A stretch of DNA of 24,841 nt from an uncultured Clostridia bacterium (GCA_934621485.1 CAKTUS010000037.1:1-24841); one strand, 5' to 3'; numbered from the stretch's first letter, positions 1-7,950 are shown. The notes: generated by a model from the sequence alone, not told the origin. Made by a program: numbers and translations.

Positions 1-78
1 CGTTACTGGGCCTGCCTTGACCCTGACTCTTTCTTGCGGATTCTTTTCGGCTGATTCTTAAATGCTGTTGCCCTGTGA

Positions 79-941
79 CAGGGGGAGTGCCCAAAAGAAA
101 GATTAAAAGAAATCAAAGAGGGAGAAAGGAACAGAGGAGGAATGATGCAGGGCGCGGTATAGCATTTTCTGCCTGCCGAAGCGATTATAGGCCTGAACAG
201 AGACAGCAAGAACTGATTTCCTGGTTTCCGAGGGAAACATCTGCTGCGGCGCGTCAACGTGGGAATATAATGCCACAAATCAGCATTGACTCCCTCCACA
301 GTAAAAGCATCCTTAATTTGCCGTGAATGTTAAAAACATGTTTTCCAGGGAAAATCACATCCAAATACCCGAAATATCCATCAGTACAATACTGGTTTAC
401 CGCGGGGGGCTGCATCGACCATTTGCCGGATCGTTCCGGCTGCTTTATTTGGGCTTACCCCGTAACCTGCTATTTGATGAGGCTCTCGGCTTACCATGGT
501 CATGATATAGACATTTTCCCGTGTTTCCGTCCGGGCTTATATTCTAAAAAAACCAATACAATTCATCCAGCTCTACTGTTTCTGAACAGTCGCTGTCCAT
601 TTGGCCTTTCAGGTCAATTTTGGCGCTCTTTTTTATCCAATTCATCACATTGGATTTGTTCATCTTCAGGAGCTTTCCTACTCCGCGCCCACTGACCCCG
701 CCGTAAAACACTTTTATTGCGAGTGTCTGGTTTCTTCCGGATACTCGTGCCGCTTCGGGTCAATGGTGTGGTAGACGCCGCATTCCTTACATTTACAGCG
801 CTGACTTCCCGAAGCATTATACCCTGCTTTGATCTGGTTCTTCGTTTTCCCACATTTCGGGCATTTTTTCCATGCCGCTTCTGTTATCTTTTTCATCTTC
901 TTTAGTCTATCACAAAATCTTTGCTTTGGATAATCCCCCTG
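79..941 (-). mobile_element. Degenerate IS1-family insertion sequence
   Basis: The element encloses a broken IS1-type transposase read on the minus strand. Imperfect terminal inverted repeats can be seen: 79-95 (cagggggagtgcccaaa) and 925-941 (tttggataatccccctg) match at 14 of 17 positions when one is reverse-complemented, including an 8-base core tccccctg. The length of about 860 bp fits the IS1 family. No clean 8-9 base target duplication is visible outside these ends, so the boundaries are approximate or the copy is old. Bases 1-78 outside the element show nothing I can annotate. Confidence 0.72.
103..896 (-). pseudogene. IS1-family transposase remnant (frameshifted)
   Basis: Reading from 896 downward, the first frame gives a zinc-ribbon start (CPKCG, then CKCKECG) and runs to YPEETR before a stop at 714. 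A one-base frame change near 725 restores the helix-turn-helix section (VSGRGVGKLLKMNKSNV) and the start of the DDE domain (VELDELYWF). Another shift at the seven-T run near 546-552 gives TRENVYIMTMVSREP, interrupted by a stop. Two further shifts recover CTDGYFGY, then VEGVNADL and RRSRCFPRK, and finally AYNRFGRQKMLYRALHHSS ending at TAA 103-105. The order of pieces is that of a full IS1 transposase of the clostridial zinc-ribbon type. At least four frame changes plus in-frame stops rule out activity. IS1 elements use programmed frameshifting, but this many breaks is decay. Confidence 0.82.
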
Positions 942-953
942 CGTTTCACTCCA

Positions 954-982
954 TTGACAGAAGCATTTTTTTCAGCTATGAT
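954..982 (+). promoter_or_regulatory. Sigma-A promoter for the lactonase gene
   Basis: TTGACA at 954-959 and TATGAT at 977-982 are separated by exactly 17 bases. The predicted start near 989 leaves a leader of about 30 bases before the ATG at 1018. The promoter begins 13 bases outside the IS1 remnant's right end. Confidence 0.8.
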
Positions 983-1017
983 TTAAGCAATATCGGAAAA
1001 AGGCAGGCGGAAAATGT

Positions 1018-2079
1018 ATGCGTTTCGATGTGTTCATTGGGTGCTATGCTCCAAAAGGAGCACAGTCGTTGCTTCGGTATGCCGTCGATACGGAGAAACG
1101 GTCTTTTCAACTGCGTCAGGCAGTTGATGAATTGGAAAACCCATCGTATCTGTTGCCGGATGAAAAGCGCGGTTTGCTGTATTGCGTAGAAGAAATTTCG
1201 CCAAGCGGCCGTTTGACGGCGGTCAACCTGAAGGAACAACCGATGAAGGTGCTGGGACGCTGCCATACGCAGGCGGGAGATCCGTGCCATTTGGCCATGG
1301 AGCCGGATGGTAACCACATAACCGTTACCAATTACTGTGCCCAAACGTCGGATGGCAGCATCACGCGCTTTGCTTTGAACGAGCAGGGCATGCCGGCGTT
1401 TCTTCAGCGTATTGCGCATAGGGGCAGCGGCCCCAATGCGCGGCGGCAGGCGGCGCCGCATCCCCACAGCGCTTGGTATGTGGGAAAACGGCTGCTGGTG
1501 TGCGATTTGGGTGCGGATCGGCTGGTGGACTACCGATACCAAGACGAAGAACTGGAGAAGCAAGGGGAGCTTGCCCTGGAGCCGGGCAGCGGACCGCGGC
1601 ACCTGTGCTTTTCTTCCCAACACCCGGAATGGATTTATGTGCTATGCGAGCTGAGCGCCGTTTTGTACGTATTTCAGTGGCGGGATAACGCTTATCATCT
1701 GCGGCAGACGCTGGACACGCTCCCTCCGGAAGCTACGCCGGAGCAGCATGCGGAGAACTACGCCGGCGCAATCAAAATGACGCCGGACGGCCGGTTTGTG
1801 TTTGTCAGCAACCGCGGTTATGATAGCCTGACGGTGTTTTCTGTCAAGGAGGACCGTACGCTGCAATATGAAAGCGCAATCAAAACCGGCGGCAGCTATC
1901 CCAGGGATTTTGCGCTGGTGAAAAACGTGGTTGTGGTGGGACACCAAAAGAGCGGTACGGTAACCGCTTTCCGCTTTGACGCGGCCAGCCGCTCATTAAC
2001 ATCCATTCCCATGTGGCTGGAGTTGTCCGCTGCGCCGGTGTGCATTGCCGTGGCGCCAGGCAGCGTGCAAGAAGAATAA
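1018..2079 (+). CDS. Lactonase, 7-bladed beta-propeller (6-phosphogluconolactonase/Pgl type)
   Basis: The 353-residue protein fits the YbhE/Pgl lactonase family in length and motifs. Seen are an N-terminal first strand (FIGCYAP), HPHSAWYV near residues 148-155, VCDLGADRLVDY near 161-172, SGPRHLCF near 191-198, and the late blade motifs MTPDGRFVFVSNRG and SYPRDF. Family members hydrolyse 6-phosphogluconolactone or other aldonolactones in the cytoplasm. There is no signal peptide or membrane segment. The ATG at 1018 follows a weak GGCGG-like site; an ATG four bases upstream is in another frame. The gene stands alone between its own promoter and terminator. Next to two sugar-acid clusters it could open a lactone intermediate, but that is inference, and a housekeeping pentose phosphate role is equally possible. 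Confidence 0.88.
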   Translation: MRFDVFIGCYAPKGAQSLLRYAVDTEKRSFQLRQAVDELENPSYLLPDEKRGLLYCVEEISPSGRLTAVNLKEQPMKVLGRCHTQAGDPCHLAMEPDGNHITVTNYCAQTSDGSITRFALNEQGMPAFLQRIAHRGSGPNARRQAAPHPHSAWYVGKRLLVCDLGADRLVDYRYQDEELEKQGELALEPGSGPRHLCFSSQHPEWIYVLCELSAVLYVFQWRDNAYHLRQTLDTLPPEATPEQHAENYAGAIKMTPDGRFVFVSNRGYDSLTVFSVKEDRTLQYESAIKTGGSYPRDFALVKNVVVVGHQKSGTVTAFRFDAASRSLTSIPMWLELSAAPVCIAVAPGSVQEE

Positions 2080-2126
2080 AAGCAAACGCCTCGCAGGTAT
2101 TTTTGGCCTGTGAGGCGTTTGCTTTT
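2078..2126 (+). terminator. Rho-independent terminator after the lactonase gene
   Basis: Arms 2078-2097 and 2107-2126 pair over 20 bases with one G-T wobble, around a 9-base loop, and the 3' arm ends in TTTT. The stem begins within the stop codon of the lactonase. The A-rich 5' arm makes it usable on both strands. Confidence 0.85.
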
Positions 2127-2710
2127 GCGCTTTATCAAAAAAGCCATGATAGAGCCGGCCGGACAATTACAAAACAGAAAAAAGCAGACAGGAATGGCCT
2201 TCATGGCCCTCGGTCAGCAGGCGTTTGGAGCAGCTTTTCTCCTCAAAACCTGTCCAGGGCACTCCCGCTTCTGCTGGTATGTCCTTTTCTTTCCAAAGGC
2301 TTGCTGCTGTCTCCCCAAAGAAGGCTTTCTCAAGGAGCTGCACCGGCCAAGCCATGGAAACCTTGGACTTTTGCTTCAAGGCCGTTAGACGGTAAAAAAC
2401 AAAGAGCTTTCTCCAAACCATGGACCAAGCCCCAAAGAGCAGAAAGGGCTTGCCCAAAGCCCCCAGACTGTCGAAAAATCCCTAATTGGCCGCCGCCCGG
2501 AAGCAGCGCTTCGCTGGTTCGCGGGGAAAGTGCTGCGGCATAAGGCATAGGGGATCCGCCCCTAAAACCCCGGCAGGAGACAGTGCCTTCTGCACTTCCG
2601 CTTATTCAGCAACCCGCGGGCTTGCCCAAAGCCTCTTTCCGTTTTTTGTAACGCCAATCTCCCTGGCCGATATCGCGGCCTGACAGGGCCAAAGCCGCCC
2701 ATGAGATTGA
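2127..2710. repeat. Repeat-rich noncoding region with many short hairpins
   Basis: About 580 bases lie between two convergent genes with no credible coding sequence. A 16-base direct repeat, gggcttgcccaaagcc, occurs at 2446-2461 and 2618-2633. Small inverted repeats include TAGGGG/CCCCTA (2548-2553 with 2559-2564), GCAGGAG/CTTCTGC (2573-2579 with 2587-2593) and GGCCG/CGGCC (2665-2680), the last flanked by CAATCTC (2654-2660) and GAGATTG (2704-2710). The string ctgtcgaaaaa at 2468-2478 recurs at the window's right edge near 24795. This resembles a dispersed intergenic repeat family. The structure at 2654-2710 could also end lacI transcription on the minus strand, although it lacks a T run. Confidence 0.5.
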
Positions 2711-3754
2711 CTAGCAGCGTGCCTTTGCAATGGTTTCGCCCACAAAAAACTCCGGGTTCAGAATGATGCGCTGTTGCCGCTGAGAGTTTTCCTGGTTTTC
2801 GGCCGGCTGTGTTTCGATGAGGGAAAGAATGGTGCCTACAGCCTTGGAAGCGATTTCCGCAATGCTGGAGCCAACGGCGGTCATGCGGCGGGTGGGATTG
2901 TCGCTGCTGGGGTTTTCACTGCTGGAGCGGTCGAAGGTGACAACGCTCACATATTCCGGCGCGCTGACGCCGTGCTTCAGAATATAGGTATCCAAAACGC
3001 CCCAGCCTACATACTCGTTCACACAGATGTAGGCGGTTACCTCCGGGTGCTGCTTGCAAATGGTTTCGGCAATCTGCACGCCGTATTTGCGCTCGGCGGG
3101 CGCGGCAAAGGTATAGTCCTCGTTTGGCTCCAGCCCCAGGCGCAGCATGGCCGATCGGTAGCCGGATAGGGCTTCAAAAGCTCCGGGCAAACGCTCCTCG
3201 TTATTGATGAACACAATGTGGCGGTGGCCGTAAGCATGCAGCTTTTCAACGGCCAGCTCGGCGCTGCGGTAGTCGTCTACAATCACGGAATCCATGGTGG
3301 TCCACATGTTGCAGCGGGGCGTAACCAGAACAGGCAGATGGCGGCCCATTACTTTCATGGGCAGCTTTTGCCGGTCGAAGGCATAGGTGGTAATGATACC
3401 GTATAGGTTCTGCTGAATGGATTCCACATAGCCGGCGGTGTATTCGCCGGATCCTGTGCAGATAACCGGCAAATAGCCTGCGGCCAGAATGTTTTGGCAC
3501 ATCACGTTAATGGTTTCGATTTTGGTGGGGTTGTTCAGCCCGCTGGCTAAAATGGCAATCAGACGGCTGCCCTGGCAGGCGGCCGGTTCTGCCGGAAAGG
3601 AACGATAGCCCATCTCGGCCATTGAGGACAGGATTCTGTCGCGTGTTTCCCGTTTCACGGAGGCGCTGCCCGCAATGACGCGGGAAACCGTTACCGGCGA
3701 AACGCCGCAACTGTCCGCAATTTGTTTGATGGTAATCTTTTTGTTGTGGTCCAT
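2711..3754 (-). CDS. LacI-family transcriptional regulator (left operon)
   Basis: The protein has 347 residues when started at ATG 3754, which follows AGGAAAAGG; a longer frame upstream runs into the promoter. An N-terminal LacI helix-turn-helix is clear (TIKQIADSCGVSPVTVSRV, about residues 8-26), followed by a hinge and a periplasmic-binding-like effector domain (about 65-345). The hinge lacks the usual YxPNxxAR sequence, reading MGYRSFPAEPAACQG instead. The gene lies downstream of the eight-gene operon, on the same strand, but is cut off from it by a terminator and has its own promoter, with a palindrome just upstream. It is the obvious candidate regulator for the left operon or the nearby lactonase. 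The effector is unknown, most likely a sugar or sugar acid. Confidence 0.9.
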   Translation of the reverse strand: MDHNKKITIKQIADSCGVSPVTVSRVIAGSASVKRETRDRILSSMAEMGYRSFPAEPAACQGSRLIAILASGLNNPTKIETINVMCQNILAAGYLPVICTGSGEYTAGYVESIQQNLYGIITTYAFDRQKLPMKVMGRHLPVLVTPRCNMWTTMDSVIVDDYRSAELAVEKLHAYGHRHIVFINNEERLPGAFEALSGYRSAMLRLGLEPNEDYTFAAPAERKYGVQIAETICKQHPEVTAYICVNEYVGWGVLDTYILKHGVSAPEYVSVVTFDRSSSENPSSDNPTRRMTAVGSSIAEIASKAVGTILSLIETQPAENQENSQRQQRIILNPEFFVGETIAKARC

Positions 3755-3800
3755 TGATCCTTTTCCTTTCCCGGGGGCTTGACCTGCCATCCCCCTTTCC

Positions 3801-3829
3801 ATTTTAACACGCCGATAGAGTTGAATCAA
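3801..3829 (-). promoter_or_regulatory. Promoter of the left lacI-type gene
   Basis: Read on the minus strand, TTGATT (3829-3824) and TAAAAT (3806-3801) are 17 bases apart. The predicted start lies near 3794, about 40 bases before the ATG at 3754. Confidence 0.68.
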
Positions 3830-3832
3830 CCA

Positions 3833-3854
3833 TCTCAAACCAACAGGTTTGAGA
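3833..3854. promoter_or_regulatory. 22-base palindrome, candidate LacI operator
   Basis: Perfect 9-base arms TCTCAAACC (3833-3841) and GGTTTGAGA (3846-3854) flank AACA. It sits directly upstream of the -35 box of the regulator promoter and abuts the terminator of the preceding operon. The position fits autoregulation. The four-base centre is not the usual central CG of LacI operators, so the assignment is tentative. Confidence 0.45.
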
Positions 3855-3893
3855 AAAAGCCAACGCGGGCCGGAAAAGACCCGGCGTTGGCTT
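3855..3893 (-). terminator. Terminator of the eight-gene operon
   Basis: Read on the minus strand, AAGCCAACGC (3893-3884) pairs perfectly with GCGTTGGCTT (3866-3857), with further partial GC pairing inside, and is followed by TTTTTC. It starts 10 bases after the stop of the AllA-like gene. Confidence 0.82.
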
Positions 3894-3902
3894 GGGGATG
3901 GG

Positions 3903-4421
3903 TTATCCTTCTTCGCTTAGCAAGATTTCCAGCGCTTCGCCGCGTGGAAAGCTTTGCTTGACAACGCCGTTGTCCACCGGCTTTTTTTCTGTGCAGAACA
4001 GCACGTCGCCGTCCCCGCCCAGAGGCATGGGAGTCCAGTGCCATACGCCGCGATCAATGACCACGCCCTGGTCGCGGCGCACCACAAAGGCTTCCGCCTT
4101 ACGGTACGGCACCGTTTCCTGCGGATCCAGGCTGTCCGCTTTGGCGCACAGAATCAGAATGGGACCGGTCATGGGCACAATCATCACCTGCGTGCCCAGC
4201 TGGCGTTCCATTACACAGGTGCGGAGCGGACGGGAAAACAACCGGGAAATGCCCAGCTGCAGCGCGCCGCTGCCGCAGCTAACACAGGCTACCGCCGGCC
4301 AGAAGGTGTAGCGGTCTTCCGCCACGGTCTGGCTGTCGTCCTCCGGCGCTTCAATGACATTGCCATAAGGGGCAAAGGCGTCCGGCGTCAGCTTCTGCGC
4401 CTTGATTCGAAACACGCTCAT
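3903..4421 (-). CDS. Ureidoglycolate lyase family protein (AllA-like)
   Basis: This 172-residue protein has the length and pattern of the AllA family, a cupin-like fold that in E. coli splits ureidoglycolate to glyoxylate and urea. Seen are AFAPYGNVIEAP (15-26), MERQLGTQVMIVPM (71-84) and AFVVRRDQGVVIDRGVWHW (111-129). From memory, classical members read MERHPLG and GVWHHPL at the last two motifs; here the second histidine-type positions are Q74 and W129. That points to a related but different substrate. It is the last gene of the operon, 13 bases after the amidohydrolase, with GTGAGG as a probable ribosome site. No other ureide genes (allantoinase, allantoate hydrolase) are near, so a purine role is doubtful. 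The family call is firm; the reaction is not. Confidence 0.8.
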   Translation of the reverse strand: MSVFRIKAQKLTPDAFAPYGNVIEAPEDDSQTVAEDRYTFWPAVACVSCGSGALQLGISRLFSRPLRTCVMERQLGTQVMIVPMTGPILILCAKADSLDPQETVPYRKAEAFVVRRDQGVVIDRGVWHWTPMPLGGDGDVLFCTEKKPVDNGVVKQSFPRGEALEILLSEEG

Positions 4422-4434
4422 GCTTTTGCCATCC

Positions 4435-5397
4435 TCACTTGTTGTTATGCTTGACCAGGTACTTCTTTTCGATGGTGCACAGGCAGGTATTCTCGTTGCC
4501 GATTTGCGCCTTGCCGGCCAGCCCCAGAATCATGTAGGCATCGTTGCGCTCAATGCCGTATTCCCGAATCATACGCTGCACCAGGTCGGCGTAAGCATGG
4601 GTCATGGAACTGGTCATGTTGCCGCGGCCGGCCACGCCGATGGAGCCGATCCATTCTTCGCTGTTCACCTGGGGACAGCGGCCATACACGCACTGTCCCT
4701 TGGGAATCAGGCGTACCCGGGCCTTAATGATGCCCTGGCACTCCAGCGCACAGCCGGTCAGTTCGGCGTCGCCCTGGCAGCCGTGTACATCGCCCATCAT
4801 CAGGTAAGCGCCGTCCACGTTCACGGGCAGCACCACGGTTACGCCGGCGCGCACCGCAGGAATGTCCACGTTGCCGCACCAGTCCTCGCCGGCAAAGAAG
4901 GAGGAACGGCGGTCTTCCTTGGGGGCTACGCCGATGGAGCCCACGAAGGGCGACATGTCGATTTCCACATGCTGCTTGCCGCCTTCCAGGTTCATATGAA
5001 TCTTGCCGTCAATAAAGGAGCAAACGCGGGAGGAGGGCTCCAGGGGCGCCTGAATGGTGCCCTGAATGTCTTCCAGAACGCCGCAGCCGCTTTGCACGGA
5101 GGTATAGCCGCCGTTGCGCAGGAAGCCGGGAATAACCTCCAAAATATCCACGGCCAGGTAATCGCCGGCCTTAGCGCCCTCTACGTAGATGGGGCCGTCC
5201 AAGGGGTTGCAGCCGCCGGCCGCTTCGTAGATGGACTTAAAATCCCACACGTCGGAGTCCTTCAGAATATGGCTGCAATTGGCGTCTTCCGTTTCCAGAA
5301 TCACAATATCATCCGGCTGAATATGAACGGCAGGGGTTTCCAGCCGGTCATAGGCAAACTTGCGGGTATCCATACCCAGCTTGTGCGTAGTGCTCAT
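4435..5397 (-). CDS. Acetamidase/formamidase family amidohydrolase
   Basis: The 320-residue protein matches the FmdA/AmdA family, which hydrolyses small amides to ammonia and the acid. Motifs in order are NPLDGPIYVEGAKAGDYLAV (64-83), SPFVGSIGVAP (149-159), CGNVDIPAVRAGVTVVLPV (174-192) and MGDVHGCQGDAELTG (201-215). The last corresponds to the metal and active-site segment usually written GDxHAxQGDGE. There is no signal peptide, so it acts in the cytoplasm on imported or intermediate substrate. The ATG at 5397 follows AAAGGAG. It sits between the permease and the AllA-like gene. The family also contains enzymes of unknown substrate, and linkage to a sugar-type importer suggests an amide of a sugar acid rather than formamide, which is inference. 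Confidence 0.87.
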   Translation of the reverse strand: MSTTHKLGMDTRKFAYDRLETPAVHIQPDDIVILETEDANCSHILKDSDVWDFKSIYEAAGGCNPLDGPIYVEGAKAGDYLAVDILEVIPGFLRNGGYTSVQSGCGVLEDIQGTIQAPLEPSSRVCSFIDGKIHMNLEGGKQHVEIDMSPFVGSIGVAPKEDRRSSFFAGEDWCGNVDIPAVRAGVTVVLPVNVDGAYLMMGDVHGCQGDAELTGCALECQGIIKARVRLIPKGQCVYGRCPQVNSEEWIGSIGVAGRGNMTSSMTHAYADLVQRMIREYGIERNDAYMILGLAGKAQIGNENTCLCTIEKKYLVKHNNK

Positions 5398-5448
5398 GGT
5401 GTTGTAGCTCCTTTACCTGTTTTATTCAAAATGGGGAAGGGGAAACGC

Positions 5449-6399
5449 TTACTTGATGGTGCCGGCACGCTCACGATCCAGAGAGATGAACACGGCGATA
5501 ATCATCACGATACCCGTGCACACTTCCTGCATTTCGCTGCCAACGCCCAGGATGACCAGACCATTGCCCAGCATGGTGATAATCAAGGCGCCGATCATGG
5601 TGTTCACGATGGAACCGACGCCGCCGGCCAGGGATGCGCCGCCCAGGGCGACGGAGGCCACGCACTCCAGCTCAAAGCCGGTGCCGTTGGTGGGAACGGC
5701 CGCGCCCAGGCGGCAGCCCAGCACAATGCCGCCGATAGCGGCCAGAATACCGCTGACGATGAAGCCGCAGATGCTGACGGTGCGGGCGGGAATACCGTTC
5801 AGTTCCGAAACGCGCTTGTCGCCGCCGACGGCGATGCAGTAGCGACCGAACACGGTGTAGCGCATCAGAACGAAGCAGATGACAAACACAACGGCCAGGA
5901 TGAACAGAATGATGGGATACTTGCCGATGGCCTTTACCTGACGATCAAAGGGAATGGAGTTGCTGTGAGAATAGATGATGGTCAGGCCCCGCAGCACCTT
6001 CTGAACGCCCAGGGTGATAATCATGGTGGGTACCTTCAGGTAGTTGTACAGCAGGCCGTTAATCAGGCCCACCACCAGGCCCACCAGCACGCCGGCAATG
6101 CAGCCGACCAAAATGTTGGTGCGGCCGATATCGGCGGCGATGATGCCGCTCATGCCAATGATGCCGCCCACGGACAGGTCAATGTTGCCCTGCACGATGA
6201 CAAACAGCATGCCGAAGGAAACAATGGCCATGACGGCGGACTGCTGCAAAATGGTTTTCATGTTGCCAACCGTAAGAAAACGGTCGCCTGCGGCCAGGGA
6301 AAAGACCAGGAAAACCAGAACGAACGCCAGATAAGGAAAAATCGTTCTGAGCTTGGCCGGTTGAAAAGCATCCTTTATGGAATGGTTTTTGGTACTCAT
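5449..6399 (-). CDS. Sugar ABC transporter permease (RbsC family)
   Basis: The 316-residue membrane protein is of the BPD_transp_2/RbsC type used by ribose, xylose and other monosaccharide importers. Many hydrophobic segments are visible, starting at about residue 19 (IFPYLAFVLVFLVFSLA). Typical motifs follow: IVQGNIDLSVGGIIGMSG, VGLINGLLYNYLKVPTMIITLG, and a cytoplasmic-loop segment GGDKRVSELNGIPARTV that contacts the ATPase. The C-terminal part has the conserved stretch ECVASVALGGASLAGG. It follows the ATPase gene by about 30 bases. The start at 6399 has only a weak ribosome site, suggesting coupling to the upstream gene. Confidence 0.93.
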   Translation of the reverse strand: MSTKNHSIKDAFQPAKLRTIFPYLAFVLVFLVFSLAAGDRFLTVGNMKTILQQSAVMAIVSFGMLFVIVQGNIDLSVGGIIGMSGIIAADIGRTNILVGCIAGVLVGLVVGLINGLLYNYLKVPTMIITLGVQKVLRGLTIIYSHSNSIPFDRQVKAIGKYPIILFILAVVFVICFVLMRYTVFGRYCIAVGGDKRVSELNGIPARTVSICGFIVSGILAAIGGIVLGCRLGAAVPTNGTGFELECVASVALGGASLAGGVGSIVNTMIGALIITMLGNGLVILGVGSEMQEVCTGIVMIIAVFISLDRERAGTIK

Positions 6400-6429
6400 G
6401 GGAATCCGTATGCCCCCTTCATCTGTGCG

Positions 6430-7932
6430 TTAAATCATGTACTGAACAACTTCCTGCTCTGTGGGCTTCTGCGTGGAATCGATATGAGCGCTGATTTCCC
6501 CATTGCGCACAATGAAGATTTCGTCGCTCATCGAAATCAACTCCGGCAGGTCGTCAGACACCATTAAAATGCCCGCGCCGTCCTTGGTGAAATCGTTCAT
6601 CAGATTGTAGATTTCTTTTCTGGCGCCAATGTCAATGCCGCGGGTGGGATTATCCAGCAGCATGATTTTCGCACCGCGGGCCATCCAGCGGGCAATGATG
6701 ATTTTCTGGCGATTGCCGCCGCTGAGGGATTCCGCCTTTACGTCAATGCTGCCGGCTTTAATGGAAAGCCGCTTGTGATAGGTATTGGCGATATCCCGCT
6801 CCTTACGCCCGTTGACAAAGCCCAAACGGGAAATAAGCCGCAGCGTGGGCAGAATGATGTTTTCCCGAATGGTGAACAGCAGGATTAAGCCTTCCTTTTC
6901 ACGGTCGCGGGGAATATAGGCCATGCCCTTGTCGATGGAGTGCTTGGGGTTGCGGCGATCGTAGGCTTCGCCATTGACGATGACGTTGCCGGAGGTGGCT
7001 TTGCGACCGCCGAACACGGTGGAAAGGATTTCATCCTTACCGCCGCCGCTGAGACCGCCGATGCCGATGATGTGTCCCTTTTTCAGGTTGATATTGATAT
7101 TGCGGAATTCACCGTCCAGCGTCAGGTCTTTCAAAGAAAGCACGGTTTCCGCGTTTTCGTCCAGCATGCTGCGGTCGCGCAGGTTTTCGTTATCCACCTC
7201 GCGGCCCACCATCATGCTGGAAATGCTATCTACATTTGTGTCTGCGGTATTCACAACGCCTACCAGGTGGCCGTCCTTCAGAATCACCGCTTTGTCGCAC
7301 ATGTCGAACACTTCGCCCATGCGGTGGGTGACAAACAGGACGATGGCGTCGTTTTCCTTTGCCTCGCGCATCTTTTCGAACAGCACTTCCACGTTTTTGC
7401 GCGACAGCGCGGCGGAAGTTTCGTCAATCAGCAGCACCTTAGGCCATGGATGGATGGCGCGCGCAAATTCCACCAGCTTTTGTTCTTCCAGCGTCATATC
7501 GCCAACCACGGTTTCCGGCCGGATTTGCGGACAAACAGGGGCCAGAATTTCGCTTGCCAGCTGCGACTGTTTTTTCAGATTATAAAGCCCGAAATGGCAA
7601 AACAGGCGTTCGTTCCGAATGAGCAGGTTTTCCGAAACCTTAATGCTGGTAATCAACCCGGGCTCTTGCAGCACAATGCCAATACCGGCGTCCCGGGCTT
7701 CCTTTGAATTTTTGGGCGCATACGTCTTTCCGTCCAGGGTAATCGTGCCCTCCGTTTGGAAGTAGATGCCTGCCAGGATCTTGGAAAGCGTAGATTTGCC
7801 AGCGCCATTTTCCCCAACGAGGGCATAAATATTTCCGGATTCCAGCGTCAAACTCTGGTCGGCGTCCCAATCCAGGGCCTTTACGCCGGGATAGTACTTT
7901 TTAATGCCCGAAATAACCAACGTATGCTTCAA
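6430..7932 (-). CDS. Sugar ABC transporter, double ATPase subunit (RbsA/MglA family)
   Basis: The protein of 500 residues carries two ABC domains in tandem. Domain 1 has Walker A GENGAGKS (about 40-47), a degenerate signature DMTLEEQKLVEFARAI and Walker B VLLIDETSAAL. Domain 2 has a degenerate Walker A (GGLSGGGKDE), a clear signature LSGGNRQKIIIARWM and Walker B LLDNPTRGIDIG, where N replaces the usual glutamate. Combining the intact halves gives one competent site and one degenerate site. I chose a TTG start at 7932 because GGGGAG lies six bases before it; the ATG at 7950 adds six residues but has no ribosome site. It powers the importer with the binding protein and permease on either side. 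Confidence 0.93.
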   Translation of the reverse strand: MKHTLVISGIKKYYPGVKALDWDADQSLTLESGNIYALVGENGAGKSTLSKILAGIYFQTEGTITLDGKTYAPKNSKEARDAGIGIVLQEPGLITSIKVSENLLIRNERLFCHFGLYNLKKQSQLASEILAPVCPQIRPETVVGDMTLEEQKLVEFARAIHPWPKVLLIDETSAALSRKNVEVLFEKMREAKENDAIVLFVTHRMGEVFDMCDKAVILKDGHLVGVVNTADTNVDSISSMMVGREVDNENLRDRSMLDENAETVLSLKDLTLDGEFRNININLKKGHIIGIGGLSGGGKDEILSTVFGGRKATSGNVIVNGEAYDRRNPKHSIDKGMAYIPRDREKEGLILLFTIRENIILPTLRLISRLGFVNGRKERDIANTYHKRLSIKAGSIDVKAESLSGGNRQKIIIARWMARGAKIMLLDNPTRGIDIGARKEIYNLMNDFTKDGAGILMVSDDLPELISMSDEIFIVRNGEISAHIDSTQKPTEQEVVQYMI

Positions 7933-7950
7933 TCTATTCTCCCCATTCAT

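Noticed and set aside
714..735. Programmed frameshift in the IS1 transposase
   Set aside because: IS1 elements can use one, but there is no slippery heptamer at the break and several other frame changes and stops follow.
614..853. Small separate minus-strand frames in the 600-900 region as individual genes
   Set aside because: Read together through frame changes they form one IS1 transposase, so they are fragments of a pseudogene.
2167..2457. A 96-residue open frame on the minus strand in the gap after the lactonase
   Set aside because: It has no ribosome site, resembles no family I know, and lies inside a repeat-rich region. It is more likely a chance frame in repeat DNA.
3903..5397. A purine/allantoin degradation cluster
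   Set aside because: Only an AllA-like protein and an amidohydrolase could suggest it. Allantoinase, allantoate amidohydrolase and a ureide permease are absent, and the neighbours are sugar-type genes.
4402..6567. A 721-residue open frame on the plus strand
   Set aside because: It lies antisense to the AllA-like protein, the amidohydrolase, the permease and the ATPase end. Its composition (rich in H, A, G, N, Q) is that of a shadow of GC-biased codons.
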